This document shows positions 1 to 6,604 of a stretch of DNA of 6,630 nt, in pieces (position 1 is the first letter of the stretch; each line of letters opens with the position of its first letter). Below the pieces are notes generated by a model. The model saw only the letters and a program-made list of their open reading frames with translations. It had not been told where the DNA came from and did not search any database. Origin of the DNA: Bacteroidota bacterium. Its GTDB lineage: Bacteria; Bacteroidota; Bacteroidia; UKL13-3. The stretch is from assembly GCA_010027395.1 (NCBI GenBank), contig RGVD01000147.1:1-6630 (forward strand). The letters are read 5' to 3'. The position numbers and the translations under genes are program-made.

Positions 1-152
1 ATTAATTTCCACCCTAGTTTGGAGGAGAAAGGATTTAGGCGGGAGGCAAGAGTGGATGGGACTTATAAGATTTATTAAGGGAGTAGGGTTGAGGGACAAG
101 GGAATAGACTTTGAGGATCTCATTCATAACTGCATTAATGCGAAGGATTATC
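1..152. other. Intergenic purine-rich stretch without a supported gene
   Basis: The plus strand here is rich in G and A, unlike the flanking A+T-rich coding DNA. It carries an 8-base palindrome, CTTATAAG, at 62-69. Two plus-strand frames are open from the window edge: one stops at 76-78 and the other at 176-178. Neither has a recognisable domain or a visible start. The overlapping open frames are what purine-rich DNA gives by chance, because TAA and TAG are less frequent in it. I read it as intergenic or repeat-derived DNA. The tail of a gene entering from the left cannot be excluded. Confidence 0.4.
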
Positions 153-241
153 TTACCCCTAAGGGGGTAAAGCAATAATATCCGTAGGTGAAACCTACGG
201 TTAGATTTAATAATAAAAAAAGTAGAACCCCGAAGGGGTTC
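153..241. repeat. Cluster of three consecutive inverted repeats (hairpins)
   Basis: Three near-perfect hairpins stand in a row. The first is TTACCCC-TAAG-GGGGTAA at 153-170, with 7-bp arms. The second is CCGTAGGT-GAA-ACCTACGG at 182-200, with perfect 8-bp arms. The third is GAACCCC-GAA-GGGGTTC at 225-241, with perfect 7-bp arms. The last two share the same three-base loop, GAA on the plus strand and TTC on the minus strand, although their stems differ. G+C-rich hairpins of this kind scattered between genes resemble the dispersed intergenic repeats of Bacteroidota; that resemblance is from memory. The third also serves as a terminator for the leftward genes. Copy number in the genome cannot be judged from one window. 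Confidence 0.7.
215..241 (-). terminator. Rho-independent terminator of the leftward HTH/ATPase genes
   Basis: Read on the minus strand, the perfect 7-bp hairpin GAACCCC-TTC-GGGGTTC (241 to 225) is followed by TAC and then seven T residues (221 to 215). This is the usual layout of an intrinsic terminator. It lies about 110 bases past the stop codon of the helix-turn-helix gene. On the plus strand the hairpin is not followed by a T run, so it acts in one direction only. Confidence 0.65.
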
Positions 242-313
242 AATATCATTAAGCTTCTTTCAGCAATTTATGAATTACAATTATTCACTAAAAGGCCCAT
301 AATCCAAAACAAC

Positions 314-325
314 TGTCAGCTGACA
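314..325. repeat. Perfect 12-base palindrome TGTCAGCTGACA
   Basis: TGTCAGCTGACA equals its own reverse complement and is followed by an A/C-rich run (CAACCAACAACTATTAACC). It lies 23 bases past the stop codon of the helix-turn-helix gene, in DNA with no gene. It could be a dimeric protein-binding site, a remnant of a GACAACT-type intergenic repeat, or chance. Nothing here decides between these. Confidence 0.4.
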
Positions 326-348
326 ACCAACAACTATTAACCAAAATA

Positions 349-909
349 CTAATTTCCGATACATGAATTAAGCTGTTCAGGGTTCAGGCTCTTAATGCTT
401 TCCTGACTTAACACAGTCCCATTGATTTGAATAAAATTATTTTGGTTCTGTATCAAAGTATTTGTGGGGTTGGGTTGCAAGTTTCCGATAATATTAAAAT
501 AAAGCTTCGCTGCTCCCATATCACCTTTTAAAGCAAGTTCGTAAACGGTTGTAAGCAATCGTGTGCTTAAAAATTTAAACTGCTCAATGTGGTTTTGATA
601 CAAAGGGCTGCTTGCATATTCTTTTAAGTGTTTGTGGGTGGTGGTTCTGCTCAATCCTGTTTTGTTTGCTATTTCAAAAACGCTTGGTGTCCTGCCATGA
701 TTTATTAAAAATTCGCTTATGGCATAGGTTATTTTTGCGTGGTTATATTCCCAGCGTGCATTTCGTGTTTCGGCATCAACTATAAGTTCAATTTTATCAA
801 ACAAATTATCATATTCAATACCATTTAAGCCCTCTGCCATTTTGTTGAGGTGCTGCTTAAATTGTTTCCTTTCGGCATCACTTAAAATTTCAAGGTCGGC
901 ATAAGTCAA
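349..909 (-). CDS. Small helix-turn-helix protein, phage/insertion-element-like
   Basis: This is a protein of 186 residues if read from TTG at 907-909. A helix-turn-helix is visible at about residues 60-97: a segment containing GRTPSVFEIA, then the turn NKTGLS, then the recognition helix SRTTTHKHLKE. A helical stretch with LALKGDMGAAKLYFNIIG (about 125-142) resembles small terminase-like and insertion-element helix-turn-helix proteins (phBC6A51 type). A polar Asn/Gln-rich tail follows. No membrane segment or enzyme motif is seen. The start is uncertain. An in-frame TGA at 928-930 blocks extension, no ATG lies between it and the TTG, and the first in-frame ATG (838-840, residue 24) would drop the conserved-looking LSDAERKQF segment. 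No Shine-Dalgarno sequence is apparent. The ATPase gene ends 52 bases upstream on the same strand, so the two may share a transcript. A DNA-binding role is likely; regulator and phage-packaging relic are both possible. Confidence 0.6.
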   Translation of the reverse strand: MTYADLEILSDAERKQFKQHLNKMAEGLNGIEYDNLFDKIELIVDAETRNARWEYNHAKITYAISEFLINHGRTPSVFEIANKTGLSRTTTHKHLKEYASSPLYQNHIEQFKFLSTRLLTTVYELALKGDMGAAKLYFNIIGNLQPNPTNTLIQNQNNFIQINGTVLSQESIKSLNPEQLNSCIGN

Positions 910-961
910 TTTTTCAACTGCTGTAATTCAATTATCAAGGAGTCCTTACAGTTTATAACTA

Positions 962-2155
962 TCAATACAAAAAACCAAACATCCACAATGGCAATTCATT
1001 TCCAATTGGAAATTCCAAATCATCATTAACCACCCACGCATTTTTTATTCCTGCAATCTGTTTTATTGATTTACCCTTACCACCTATTTCAAAAGTATAT
1101 GTATTATCAACGAAAAAGTCGCCCTGTTTTGGCATAGCCATTTTACTCAATACATTTAATTGCGATAGAAAAAATGTTTCGCGAAGGTTCCCTTTATCTA
1201 CTTGTTGTTCAGCCAAAGCATATAATAAATTTGTATTGTTCAGATATATTTTTTCTGGCTTCTGTAAGACTGCAGTGCTTTTACCTGCAGGCTGCAACAA
1301 TGAAATCAGTTTTGCCTCTTCTAAGTAATGAAGATAATTATTAAGCGAGTTCCTATGTATGTTTGTTTTTTCTGCCAATTTAACAAGATTTGGTTTAAAA
1401 GGCACCTGCTGTGAAATCACATACATCAATTGCAATATTTTTTTTGCATTACGAATATCAAAGTCCTTCAACTCTGCCATATCATATTCAACAATCGTTC
1501 TAATTAACTGGTTTATTTTTTGATGAACTGTTTCTTTATCCTCCATCATAAACGGATAATAACCAGTTTGTAAATACTCATTAAAATACTCTAAGGGGCG
1601 AAAAGAATTGGGCAGTTGTTTCTTTAAAGCAGAAGCATCTTTCAAAATCTCATTCAAAGAAAACACAGGTAGCTGTAAATTATATTTTAATGAAAGAAAC
1701 TCACGGTATGACAAACCAGGTAATTCGTAAACAATAGCCCTTCTACTCAAATCTCCTTCTTGTCTGCCAATATCAATAATTGATGAGCCTGTAAAAATTA
1801 TTTTTATTCCTGTGTAAATGTCATAAATATTTTTTATTTCAGTGGACCAGTTTTTGTATTTGTGAACTTCATCCAATACGAGCATTTTACCTCCTTGTTT
1901 GTGAAACTGAGCAATCGTTTCTTTTAAACTATGATTGAGGAAATAGAGGTCATCCAATGAAAAATAGGCCGCTTTTGTTACCGGTAAATCTTGTTGCTTC
2001 AACCATTGTAATGACAAAGTAGTTTTACCGGTTCCCCTGGCTCCTTTAATTCCAATTAAGCGATTGTTCCACTTTATTTCATTAAACAGGAAACGCTTAA
2101 AATCAAGCGTTGTATTACTTAATAAATATTCGGATTGTTCAAGTAGTGTATTCAT
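962..2155 (-). CDS. AAA-family ATPase with DUF4143-type C-terminal domain
   Basis: This is a complete protein of 397 residues. The N-terminal ATPase core has Walker A GARGTGKTT (38-46, Lys44), Walker B MLVLDE (Asp95-Glu96) followed by VHKYKNW, a sensor-1-like TGSS (122-125), and an arginine pair at 138-139 that may act as the finger. A winged-helix-like segment follows (about 256-284). The C-terminal domain has a nuclease-like pattern, GDFF (Asp346) then FEIGGKGK (Glu356, Lys360), and ends in ELPLWMFGFLY. This arrangement matches the AAA_14 plus DUF4143 family, widespread in bacteria and archaea and of unsettled function. The Glu-x-x-x-Lys spacing is looser than a classical E-x-K, so nuclease activity should not be assumed. 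I chose ATG at 2153-2155. An in-frame TTG four codons earlier (2165-2167) follows directly on a stop and would fall at the predicted transcription start. The protein is probably cytoplasmic and accessory. The family call is firm; the role is unknown. Confidence 0.88.
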   Translation of the reverse strand: MNTLLEQSEYLLSNTTLDFKRFLFNEIKWNNRLIGIKGARGTGKTTLSLQWLKQQDLPVTKAAYFSLDDLYFLNHSLKETIAQFHKQGGKMLVLDEVHKYKNWSTEIKNIYDIYTGIKIIFTGSSIIDIGRQEGDLSRRAIVYELPGLSYREFLSLKYNLQLPVFSLNEILKDASALKKQLPNSFRPLEYFNEYLQTGYYPFMMEDKETVHQKINQLIRTIVEYDMAELKDFDIRNAKKILQLMYVISQQVPFKPNLVKLAEKTNIHRNSLNNYLHYLEEAKLISLLQPAGKSTAVLQKPEKIYLNNTNLLYALAEQQVDKGNLRETFFLSQLNVLSKMAMPKQGDFFVDNTYTFEIGGKGKSIKQIAGIKNAWVVNDDLEFPIGNELPLWMFGFLY

Positions 2156-2172
2156 ATGCACATTCAATTATG

Positions 2173-2180
2173 CAAATTTA
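2173..2180 (-). promoter_or_regulatory. Candidate -7 promoter box for the ATPase gene
   Basis: The minus strand reads TAAATTTG, an exact match to the Bacteroidota -7 consensus TAnnTTTG. It sits 17 bases before the chosen ATG. A start point 5-7 bases downstream would leave a leader of only about 10-13 bases. Upstream is A+T-rich, with only a weak TTT where the -33 element is expected. The match is clear, but A+T-rich DNA gives such matches by chance. Confidence 0.4.
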
Positions 2181-2244
2181 ATACTTTTTTGAATATTATA
2201 AAATGCATTTTTAGATATGCACGTTTAATATTTATTTACTTATT

Positions 2245-2261
2245 TAATTGATATTCAATTA
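2245..2261. repeat. A+T-rich inverted repeat between mnmE and the ATPase gene
   Basis: TAATTGA-TAT-TCAATTA is a perfect inverted repeat with 7-bp arms and a 3-base centre, starting just past the mnmE stop codon. It has no adjacent T run on the minus strand, so it is a poor terminator. It lies about 65 bases upstream of the candidate ATPase promoter. It may be an operator-like site or chance symmetry in A+T-rich DNA. Confidence 0.35.
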
Positions 2262-2267
2262 CATGTA

Positions 2268-3647
2268 TCATTTGCCTATGCAGAACTTCGAGAAAATATT
2301 GGTTAACAAATCATCTGTTGTGATTTCACCCACAATTTCCCCTAAATGGTAAATAGCTTTGCGAATATCGAAGGCCAATAGCTCTCCGCTTTGTTGCATT
2401 TTCATGCTTTCTAAAACACTAGTTAATGATTCAGCAGTTAATAGCAAGGCCTCGTAATGCCTTACATTACTTACCACCACATCACTTTTTATCGTATCTG
2501 AATCAATTAGATCTTTCAATCTCTTGGTTAAATCATAAAGCCCAGTTTTTTGCAAAGAAGACATTTGAATCAGGTTTTTATGTAATTGCAAAGTAGTAGG
2601 TATTTCTTTCAACAAATCTACCTTATTGGCAACCGCAATCACAGTGGCTTTGCTGCTTTCAAACTGCCTCAGTTCCTGCTCTAATTCAGCTTCGGTAGTT
2701 GTAGAAGCATCAAACAAATAAATGATGATACTGGCTTGGTTAATTTTCTCAAAAGTCCTCTCGATGCCAATGCTTTCTATGGTATCGGTGGTATGAGCTC
2801 TGATGCCTGCGGTATCTATCAACCTAAAGGTGATACCATCAATTACAAAAGCCTCTTCAATGGTATCACGTGTAGTACCAGCAATATCGCTCACTATCGC
2901 TCGCTCCTCATGCACCAGGGCATTCAGCAAGGTTGACTTACCCGCATTGGGCTTACCCACAATCACTGTAGGAATGCCATTTTTAATAGCATTGCCATAT
3001 TTAAAGGATGCCGACAAATCTGTCACCACCATTAATATTTCTCTTACTGTTCTTTGTAAATCATCGCGTTTGGCAAACTCCACATCTTCTTCTCCAAAAT
3101 CTAATTCAAGCTCAATCAGAGATGCAAAATTGACAAGTCTTTCACGCAATGCTGCTATTTGTAGACTAAAGCCCCCTCGCATTTGCTGCATAGCTGTTTG
3201 GTGGCTACTTTCGCTGTGACTGGCAATTAAATCTGCCACGGCTTCTGCTTGACTTAAATCGAGTTTTTTATTTAAAAATGCCCTCAGTGTAAACTCTCCC
3301 GGCTTGGCCATACGAGCTCCTTGTTTTACTAAAAGCTGCAATATTTTTTGTTGTATAAAAGGCGAACCATGACAGCTCAACTCAACAGTATTTTCGCCTG
3401 TATAGCTCTTAGGAGATACGAACAAGGTTGCTAATACCTCATCTAATACTACGGACTCATCCATTATCTTTCCAAAATGGACGGTATGGGTATTTTGCTT
3501 TTCAAGGTTCTTCCCTTTAAAGGTAGCATTCACCATTTTTATAGCATCTGTACCACTCACACGAATGATTCCAATAGCACCCACTCCACCGGCAGTGGCA
3601 AGGGCACAAATGGTATCATTCAAATCCGATTTTAAGTATAAACTCAT
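2268..3647 (-). CDS. mnmE: tRNA uridine-5-carboxymethylaminomethyl modification GTPase MnmE
   Basis: MnmE (TrmE/ThdF) works with MnmG to add an aminomethyl or carboxymethylaminomethyl group to wobble U34 of certain tRNAs, using methylene-tetrahydrofolate and GTP, in the cytoplasm. The 459 residues match the usual family length, so the gene is complete. The N-terminal folate-binding and dimerisation domain starts with the typical DTICALATAGGVGAIGIIRVSG-like segment (11-32). It continues through HGSPF (93-97) and PGEFTLRAFLNKKLDL (116-131) into the helical domain. The GTPase domain is inserted there: G1 GKPNAGKS (231-238), G2 region AGTTRD (256-261), G3 DTAG (278-281), G4 NKVD (341-344) and a G5-like SSL near 363. 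The C-terminus is FCIGK, whose Cys-Ile-Gly-Lys is the hallmark of the family and holds the catalytic cysteine. The start is ATG at 3645-3647 with no Shine-Dalgarno sequence. All key motifs are intact. valS lies 227 bases upstream on the same strand, with a probable terminator between. Confidence 0.98.
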   Translation of the reverse strand: MSLYLKSDLNDTICALATAGGVGAIGIIRVSGTDAIKMVNATFKGKNLEKQNTHTVHFGKIMDESVVLDEVLATLFVSPKSYTGENTVELSCHGSPFIQQKILQLLVKQGARMAKPGEFTLRAFLNKKLDLSQAEAVADLIASHSESSHQTAMQQMRGGFSLQIAALRERLVNFASLIELELDFGEEDVEFAKRDDLQRTVREILMVVTDLSASFKYGNAIKNGIPTVIVGKPNAGKSTLLNALVHEERAIVSDIAGTTRDTIEEAFVIDGITFRLIDTAGIRAHTTDTIESIGIERTFEKINQASIIIYLFDASTTTEAELEQELRQFESSKATVIAVANKVDLLKEIPTTLQLHKNLIQMSSLQKTGLYDLTKRLKDLIDSDTIKSDVVVSNVRHYEALLLTAESLTSVLESMKMQQSGELLAFDIRKAIYHLGEIVGEITTDDLLTNIFSKFCIGK

Positions 3648-3753
3648 GGGTAAAGTTAGGTTTAGTTAGTTTTTTGTGCTTGTTTTGTTCTTGGTCGAAC
3701 AGTTCAAGATAATAAAATTGAGTTCATATTTTATGAGTCATTAGATTTATGCT

Positions 3754-3761
3754 CAAAATTA
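3754..3761 (-). promoter_or_regulatory. Possible -7 promoter box for mnmE
   Basis: The minus strand reads TAATTTTG, an exact TAnnTTTG match, about 105 bases before the mnmE ATG and downstream of the probable valS terminator. No good -33 TTG element is seen at the right distance. The position fits a separate mnmE transcript with a leader of roughly 100 bases. This is a weak call. Confidence 0.28.
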
Positions 3762-3839
3762 AGTTGCACCATTATCTATCAGTTTTATTTTCTCTTGATG
3801 TAGTTTTTTATTTTCCAATTGACTTAAATAAAAGGTATG

Positions 3840-3871
3840 AAAAAAACGCTTCAAGTTTGTTGTGTGAAACA
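3840..3871 (-). terminator. Probable rho-independent terminator of valS
   Basis: On the minus strand, just past the valS stop codon, TGTTTCA (3871-3865) can pair with TGAAGCG (3853-3847) through seven pairs, two of them U-G wobbles, enclosing an 11-base loop. Seven T residues follow (3846-3840). The U run and position favour a terminator; the stem is modest. It suggests that mnmE is not simply co-transcribed with valS. Confidence 0.45.
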
Positions 3872-3874
3872 ATA

Positions 3875-6571
3875 TTATAAACTAGCTAAACTGCCTTTTA
3901 ATACTACTATTTTAGCCAAAGCATCTGCTTGTTTTTGACGTTCTTTTTCTACCAATTCAGGTTTCGCATTGGCAACAAATTTCTCATTACTTAACTTGGC
4001 CTCAACTGATTTTAAGAATCCTTCAAGATAGCTGATTTCACTGTTTATTTTATCTTTTTCAGCTTCAACATCTATCTGGATATTTAGCTTCACAAATACC
4101 TGGTCGGTAGCAACCGGCATAGACGTTGCATGCAAGGTCTCCATAGAATTAAACAATATGCTAGAAACATTTGCCAATTTCTTTATTAAAAACTGGTAGG
4201 GTTTATACAAATCCTCGTTATCGGTTTTGATAATAATTTCAAATGCTTCTTTTGGGCTAATGCCTTTGCTGTTGCGCAATTCGCGAATTTTTGAAATGGT
4301 TTCGAATGCGTTTTGGATGGGCGTATGTTGATACGTCCCAACAGATGGATATGTAGCAATACATATACTATCACCAGCTTTTCTTTCGGCTAGATTTTGC
4401 CATATTTCTTCAGTAATAAATGGCATGAACGGATGCAATACCTTCATCAAATTTTCGAAGAATAGAATGCTTTGCTTATAGCTTGACTCATTGATAGGTT
4501 TGCCAAATTCAGGTTTTATCATCTCAAGATACCATGAGCAGAAATCATCCCAAATGACTTTGTAAACACCCATCAAACCTTCGCTTAATTTATAATCAGT
4601 AAACTTAGATTCAATGTCTTGCAACACTTCATTAAATCTGGTATTAAACCAATTTTCTGATACCTTATTTGAGGCTAATAATTCAGCATCAAAATCTGCA
4701 TCAGGTTTCACTTCCCAACCTTTTACCAAACGGTAGGCATTCCAAATTTTATTGGCAAAGTTTCTACCTTGTTCTACTTGACTTTCATCAAAAAGAATAT
4801 CATTTCCTGCAGGGCTACATAGCAACATGCCCATGCGTACACCATCCGCACCATATTGAGCAATTAAGTCAAGTGGGTCGGGTGAGTTACCTAATGATTT
4901 GCTCATTTTTCTGCGTTGCTTATCACGCACGATACCCGTGTAATACACGTTGTTGAATGGCTTTTCACCCATCCACTCATATCCTGCCATAATCATACGT
5001 GCCACCCAAAAGAACATAATCTCAGGGGCAGTTACCAAATCATTGGTAGGGTAGTAGTATTTAATATCTTTTTGACCTTCATCTTTAAAACCATCAAACA
5101 CACTTATTGGCCACAACCATGAAGAAAACCATGTGTCTAATACGTCTTCATCTTGTTTTAAATCAGAAACATCAAAGGCAAAATTAGAGTCATTTGACTT
5201 GAATTTTTCAAATGCTTCAGGAGCTGTTTTAGCAACTACAAAGTTGCCATCAGGTGCAAACCATGCGGGTATTTGCTGTCCCCACCACAATTGACGGCTT
5301 ATACACCAATCCTTGATGTTGTCAATCCAATGCTTGTAGGTATTTTTGGTGTTGACAGGGTGAAATTTGATTTCATCATTCATTACAGCATCCAATACTT
5401 TTGGATTTTTTGCAATGAATTTTTTCATATCAACCCACCATTGCAAAGTCAACCTAGGTTCAATCACTGCACCTGTTCTTTCGCTTGTTCCTACTTGGTT
5501 TTTGTATTCTTCAATTTTCTCAATAAAACCAGCTTCTTCCAAGTCGATGGCAATTTGCTTACGAACAGCAAAACGATCTTTGCCTATGTATCTCTCGTCT
5601 TCTGCTTTCTCGTTCAAGAAACCTTCTTCAGTTAGAATATCAATTACACCTAGGCCATGTTTCTTACCCAAGTCATAATCGTTTTTATCATGAGCTGGGG
5701 TAACCTTTAAGCATCCTGTTCCAAAATCCATGGCTACGTAGTCATCAGCTATGATTTCAATTTCGCGATTGATAAAAGGAACCAACACTTTTTTACCTAT
5801 CAAATGCTTAAAACGTTCGTCATTTGGATTCACACAAATGGCAGTATCGGCTAAAATAGTCTCTGGACGAGTTGTTGCAATTACTACATATTTGTTGATT
5901 GATTCTTGAACCTTTTCGCTCTCTTTTGCTATTAGCTCGAGACTTTCATCTGTCAACATATACTTGATGTAGTACAACTTGCTATTTACATCTTTATAGA
6001 TAACCTCTTCATCACTTAACGCAGTTTTCCCAAGTGGGTCCCAGTTAACCATGCGAAGTTCGCGGTAAATCAATCCCTTATTGTATAAGTCGATAAAAAC
6101 ATCAATAACAGCTTCGCTCAAGCTAGGTTCCATGGTGAATCGGGTTCTATCCCAATCGCAGCTTGCACCTAACTTTTTCAATTGCTCTAAAATGATGCCT
6201 CCATATTTTTCTTTCCATTCCCAAGCATATTTCAAGAAATCTTCACGGCTAAGGTCAGATTTTTTAATACCTCGCTCGCGCAGCATTTGCACTACTTTAG
6301 CTTCAGTGGCAATACTGGCATGGTCGGTACCTGGCACCCAGCAGGCATTTTTGCCCTGCATGCGGGCTCTGCGGGTTAATACATCCTGGATGGTATTGTT
6401 AAGCATATGTCCCATGTGCAACACACCTGTGACATTAGGTGGAGGTATTACCACGCTGTATGCCTCTCTTTCATCTGGTTCGCTGTGAAAGTACTTTTGG
6501 TCTAGCCAATAGCTATACCACTTGTCTTCAATCGATTGAGGATTGTATTTACTTGATATTTCTGATGCCAT
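3875..6571 (-). CDS. valS: Valyl-tRNA synthetase
   Basis: ValS is a class Ia aminoacyl-tRNA synthetase that attaches valine to tRNA-Val with ATP and hydrolyses mischarged Thr-tRNA-Val. The 898 residues are a normal bacterial length and the gene is complete. In order: the signature PPPNVTGVLHMGHM (44-57) contains the HIGH-equivalent HMGH (52-55), and GTDHASIATE lies at 81-90. The CP1 editing domain starts at about 230 with ATTRPET (232-238) and includes GTGCLKVTPAHDKNDYD (284-300). DWCISRQLWWGQQIPAW (421-437) and DVLDTWFSSWLWP (476-488) complete the catalytic fold, with KMSKS at 555-559. An anticodon-binding helical domain follows (about 635-800, with HPFMPFITEEIW at 713-724). The C-terminal coiled-coil tRNA arm is at about 833-898. 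No cysteine pair follows IPAWF, so the zinc-binding knuckle of some homologues is absent, as in some other bacterial ValS. The start is ATG at 6569-6571, without a Shine-Dalgarno sequence. All key motifs are intact. Confidence 0.98.
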   Translation of the reverse strand: MASEISSKYNPQSIEDKWYSYWLDQKYFHSEPDEREAYSVVIPPPNVTGVLHMGHMLNNTIQDVLTRRARMQGKNACWVPGTDHASIATEAKVVQMLRERGIKKSDLSREDFLKYAWEWKEKYGGIILEQLKKLGASCDWDRTRFTMEPSLSEAVIDVFIDLYNKGLIYRELRMVNWDPLGKTALSDEEVIYKDVNSKLYYIKYMLTDESLELIAKESEKVQESINKYVVIATTRPETILADTAICVNPNDERFKHLIGKKVLVPFINREIEIIADDYVAMDFGTGCLKVTPAHDKNDYDLGKKHGLGVIDILTEEGFLNEKAEDERYIGKDRFAVRKQIAIDLEEAGFIEKIEEYKNQVGTSERTGAVIEPRLTLQWWVDMKKFIAKNPKVLDAVMNDEIKFHPVNTKNTYKHWIDNIKDWCISRQLWWGQQIPAWFAPDGNFVVAKTAPEAFEKFKSNDSNFAFDVSDLKQDEDVLDTWFSSWLWPISVFDGFKDEGQKDIKYYYPTNDLVTAPEIMFFWVARMIMAGYEWMGEKPFNNVYYTGIVRDKQRRKMSKSLGNSPDPLDLIAQYGADGVRMGMLLCSPAGNDILFDESQVEQGRNFANKIWNAYRLVKGWEVKPDADFDAELLASNKVSENWFNTRFNEVLQDIESKFTDYKLSEGLMGVYKVIWDDFCSWYLEMIKPEFGKPINESSYKQSILFFENLMKVLHPFMPFITEEIWQNLAERKAGDSICIATYPSVGTYQHTPIQNAFETISKIRELRNSKGISPKEAFEIIIKTDNEDLYKPYQFLIKKLANVSSILFNSMETLHATSMPVATDQVFVKLNIQIDVEAEKDKINSEISYLEGFLKSVEAKLSNEKFVANAKPELVEKERQKQADALAKIVVLKGSLASL

Positions 6572-6583
6572 AAAATTAAGGGG

Positions 6584-6591
6584 CGAAGTTA
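6584..6591 (-). promoter_or_regulatory. Possible -7 promoter box for valS
   Basis: The minus strand reads TAACTTCG, seven of eight positions like TAnnTTTG with one mismatch, 12 bases before the valS ATG. No convincing -33 element is visible. The placement between an apparent upstream terminator and valS is sensible, but the sequence match is weak. No T-box-like structure can be seen in the 59 bases available upstream. Confidence 0.22.
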
Positions 6592-6604
6592 AACTTTTAT
6601 GACT

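Noticed and set aside
1..78. Possible C-terminal 25 codons of a rightward gene, with a faint acetyltransferase-like flavour
   Set aside because: Too short to identify, no domain motif, and another frame is open across the same DNA. Purine-rich sequence yields Glu/Lys/Arg/Gly peptides by chance. Kept as a finding only.
2803..3219. Plus-strand open frame of 138 codons
   Set aside because: It lies entirely antisense within mnmE, whose motifs are intact; its sequence is low-complexity Ser/Leu shadow translation.
3724..3736. Inverted repeat TCATA-TTT-TATGA upstream of mnmE
   Set aside because: Only 5-bp A+T-rich arms, which are expected by chance in such DNA.
3837..3941. Small plus-strand frame starting ATGAAAAAAACG after an AAGG
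   Set aside because: It runs antisense over the valS terminator and 3' end, and the AAGG is too close to the ATG to be a ribosome binding site.
5273..5678. Plus-strand open frames of 120 and 103 codons
   Set aside because: Both are antisense to the valS editing-domain region, overlap each other in different frames and show no protein family features.
6081..6488. Plus-strand open frame of 135 codons
   Set aside because: Antisense to the conserved N-terminal part of valS, with no recognisable domain.
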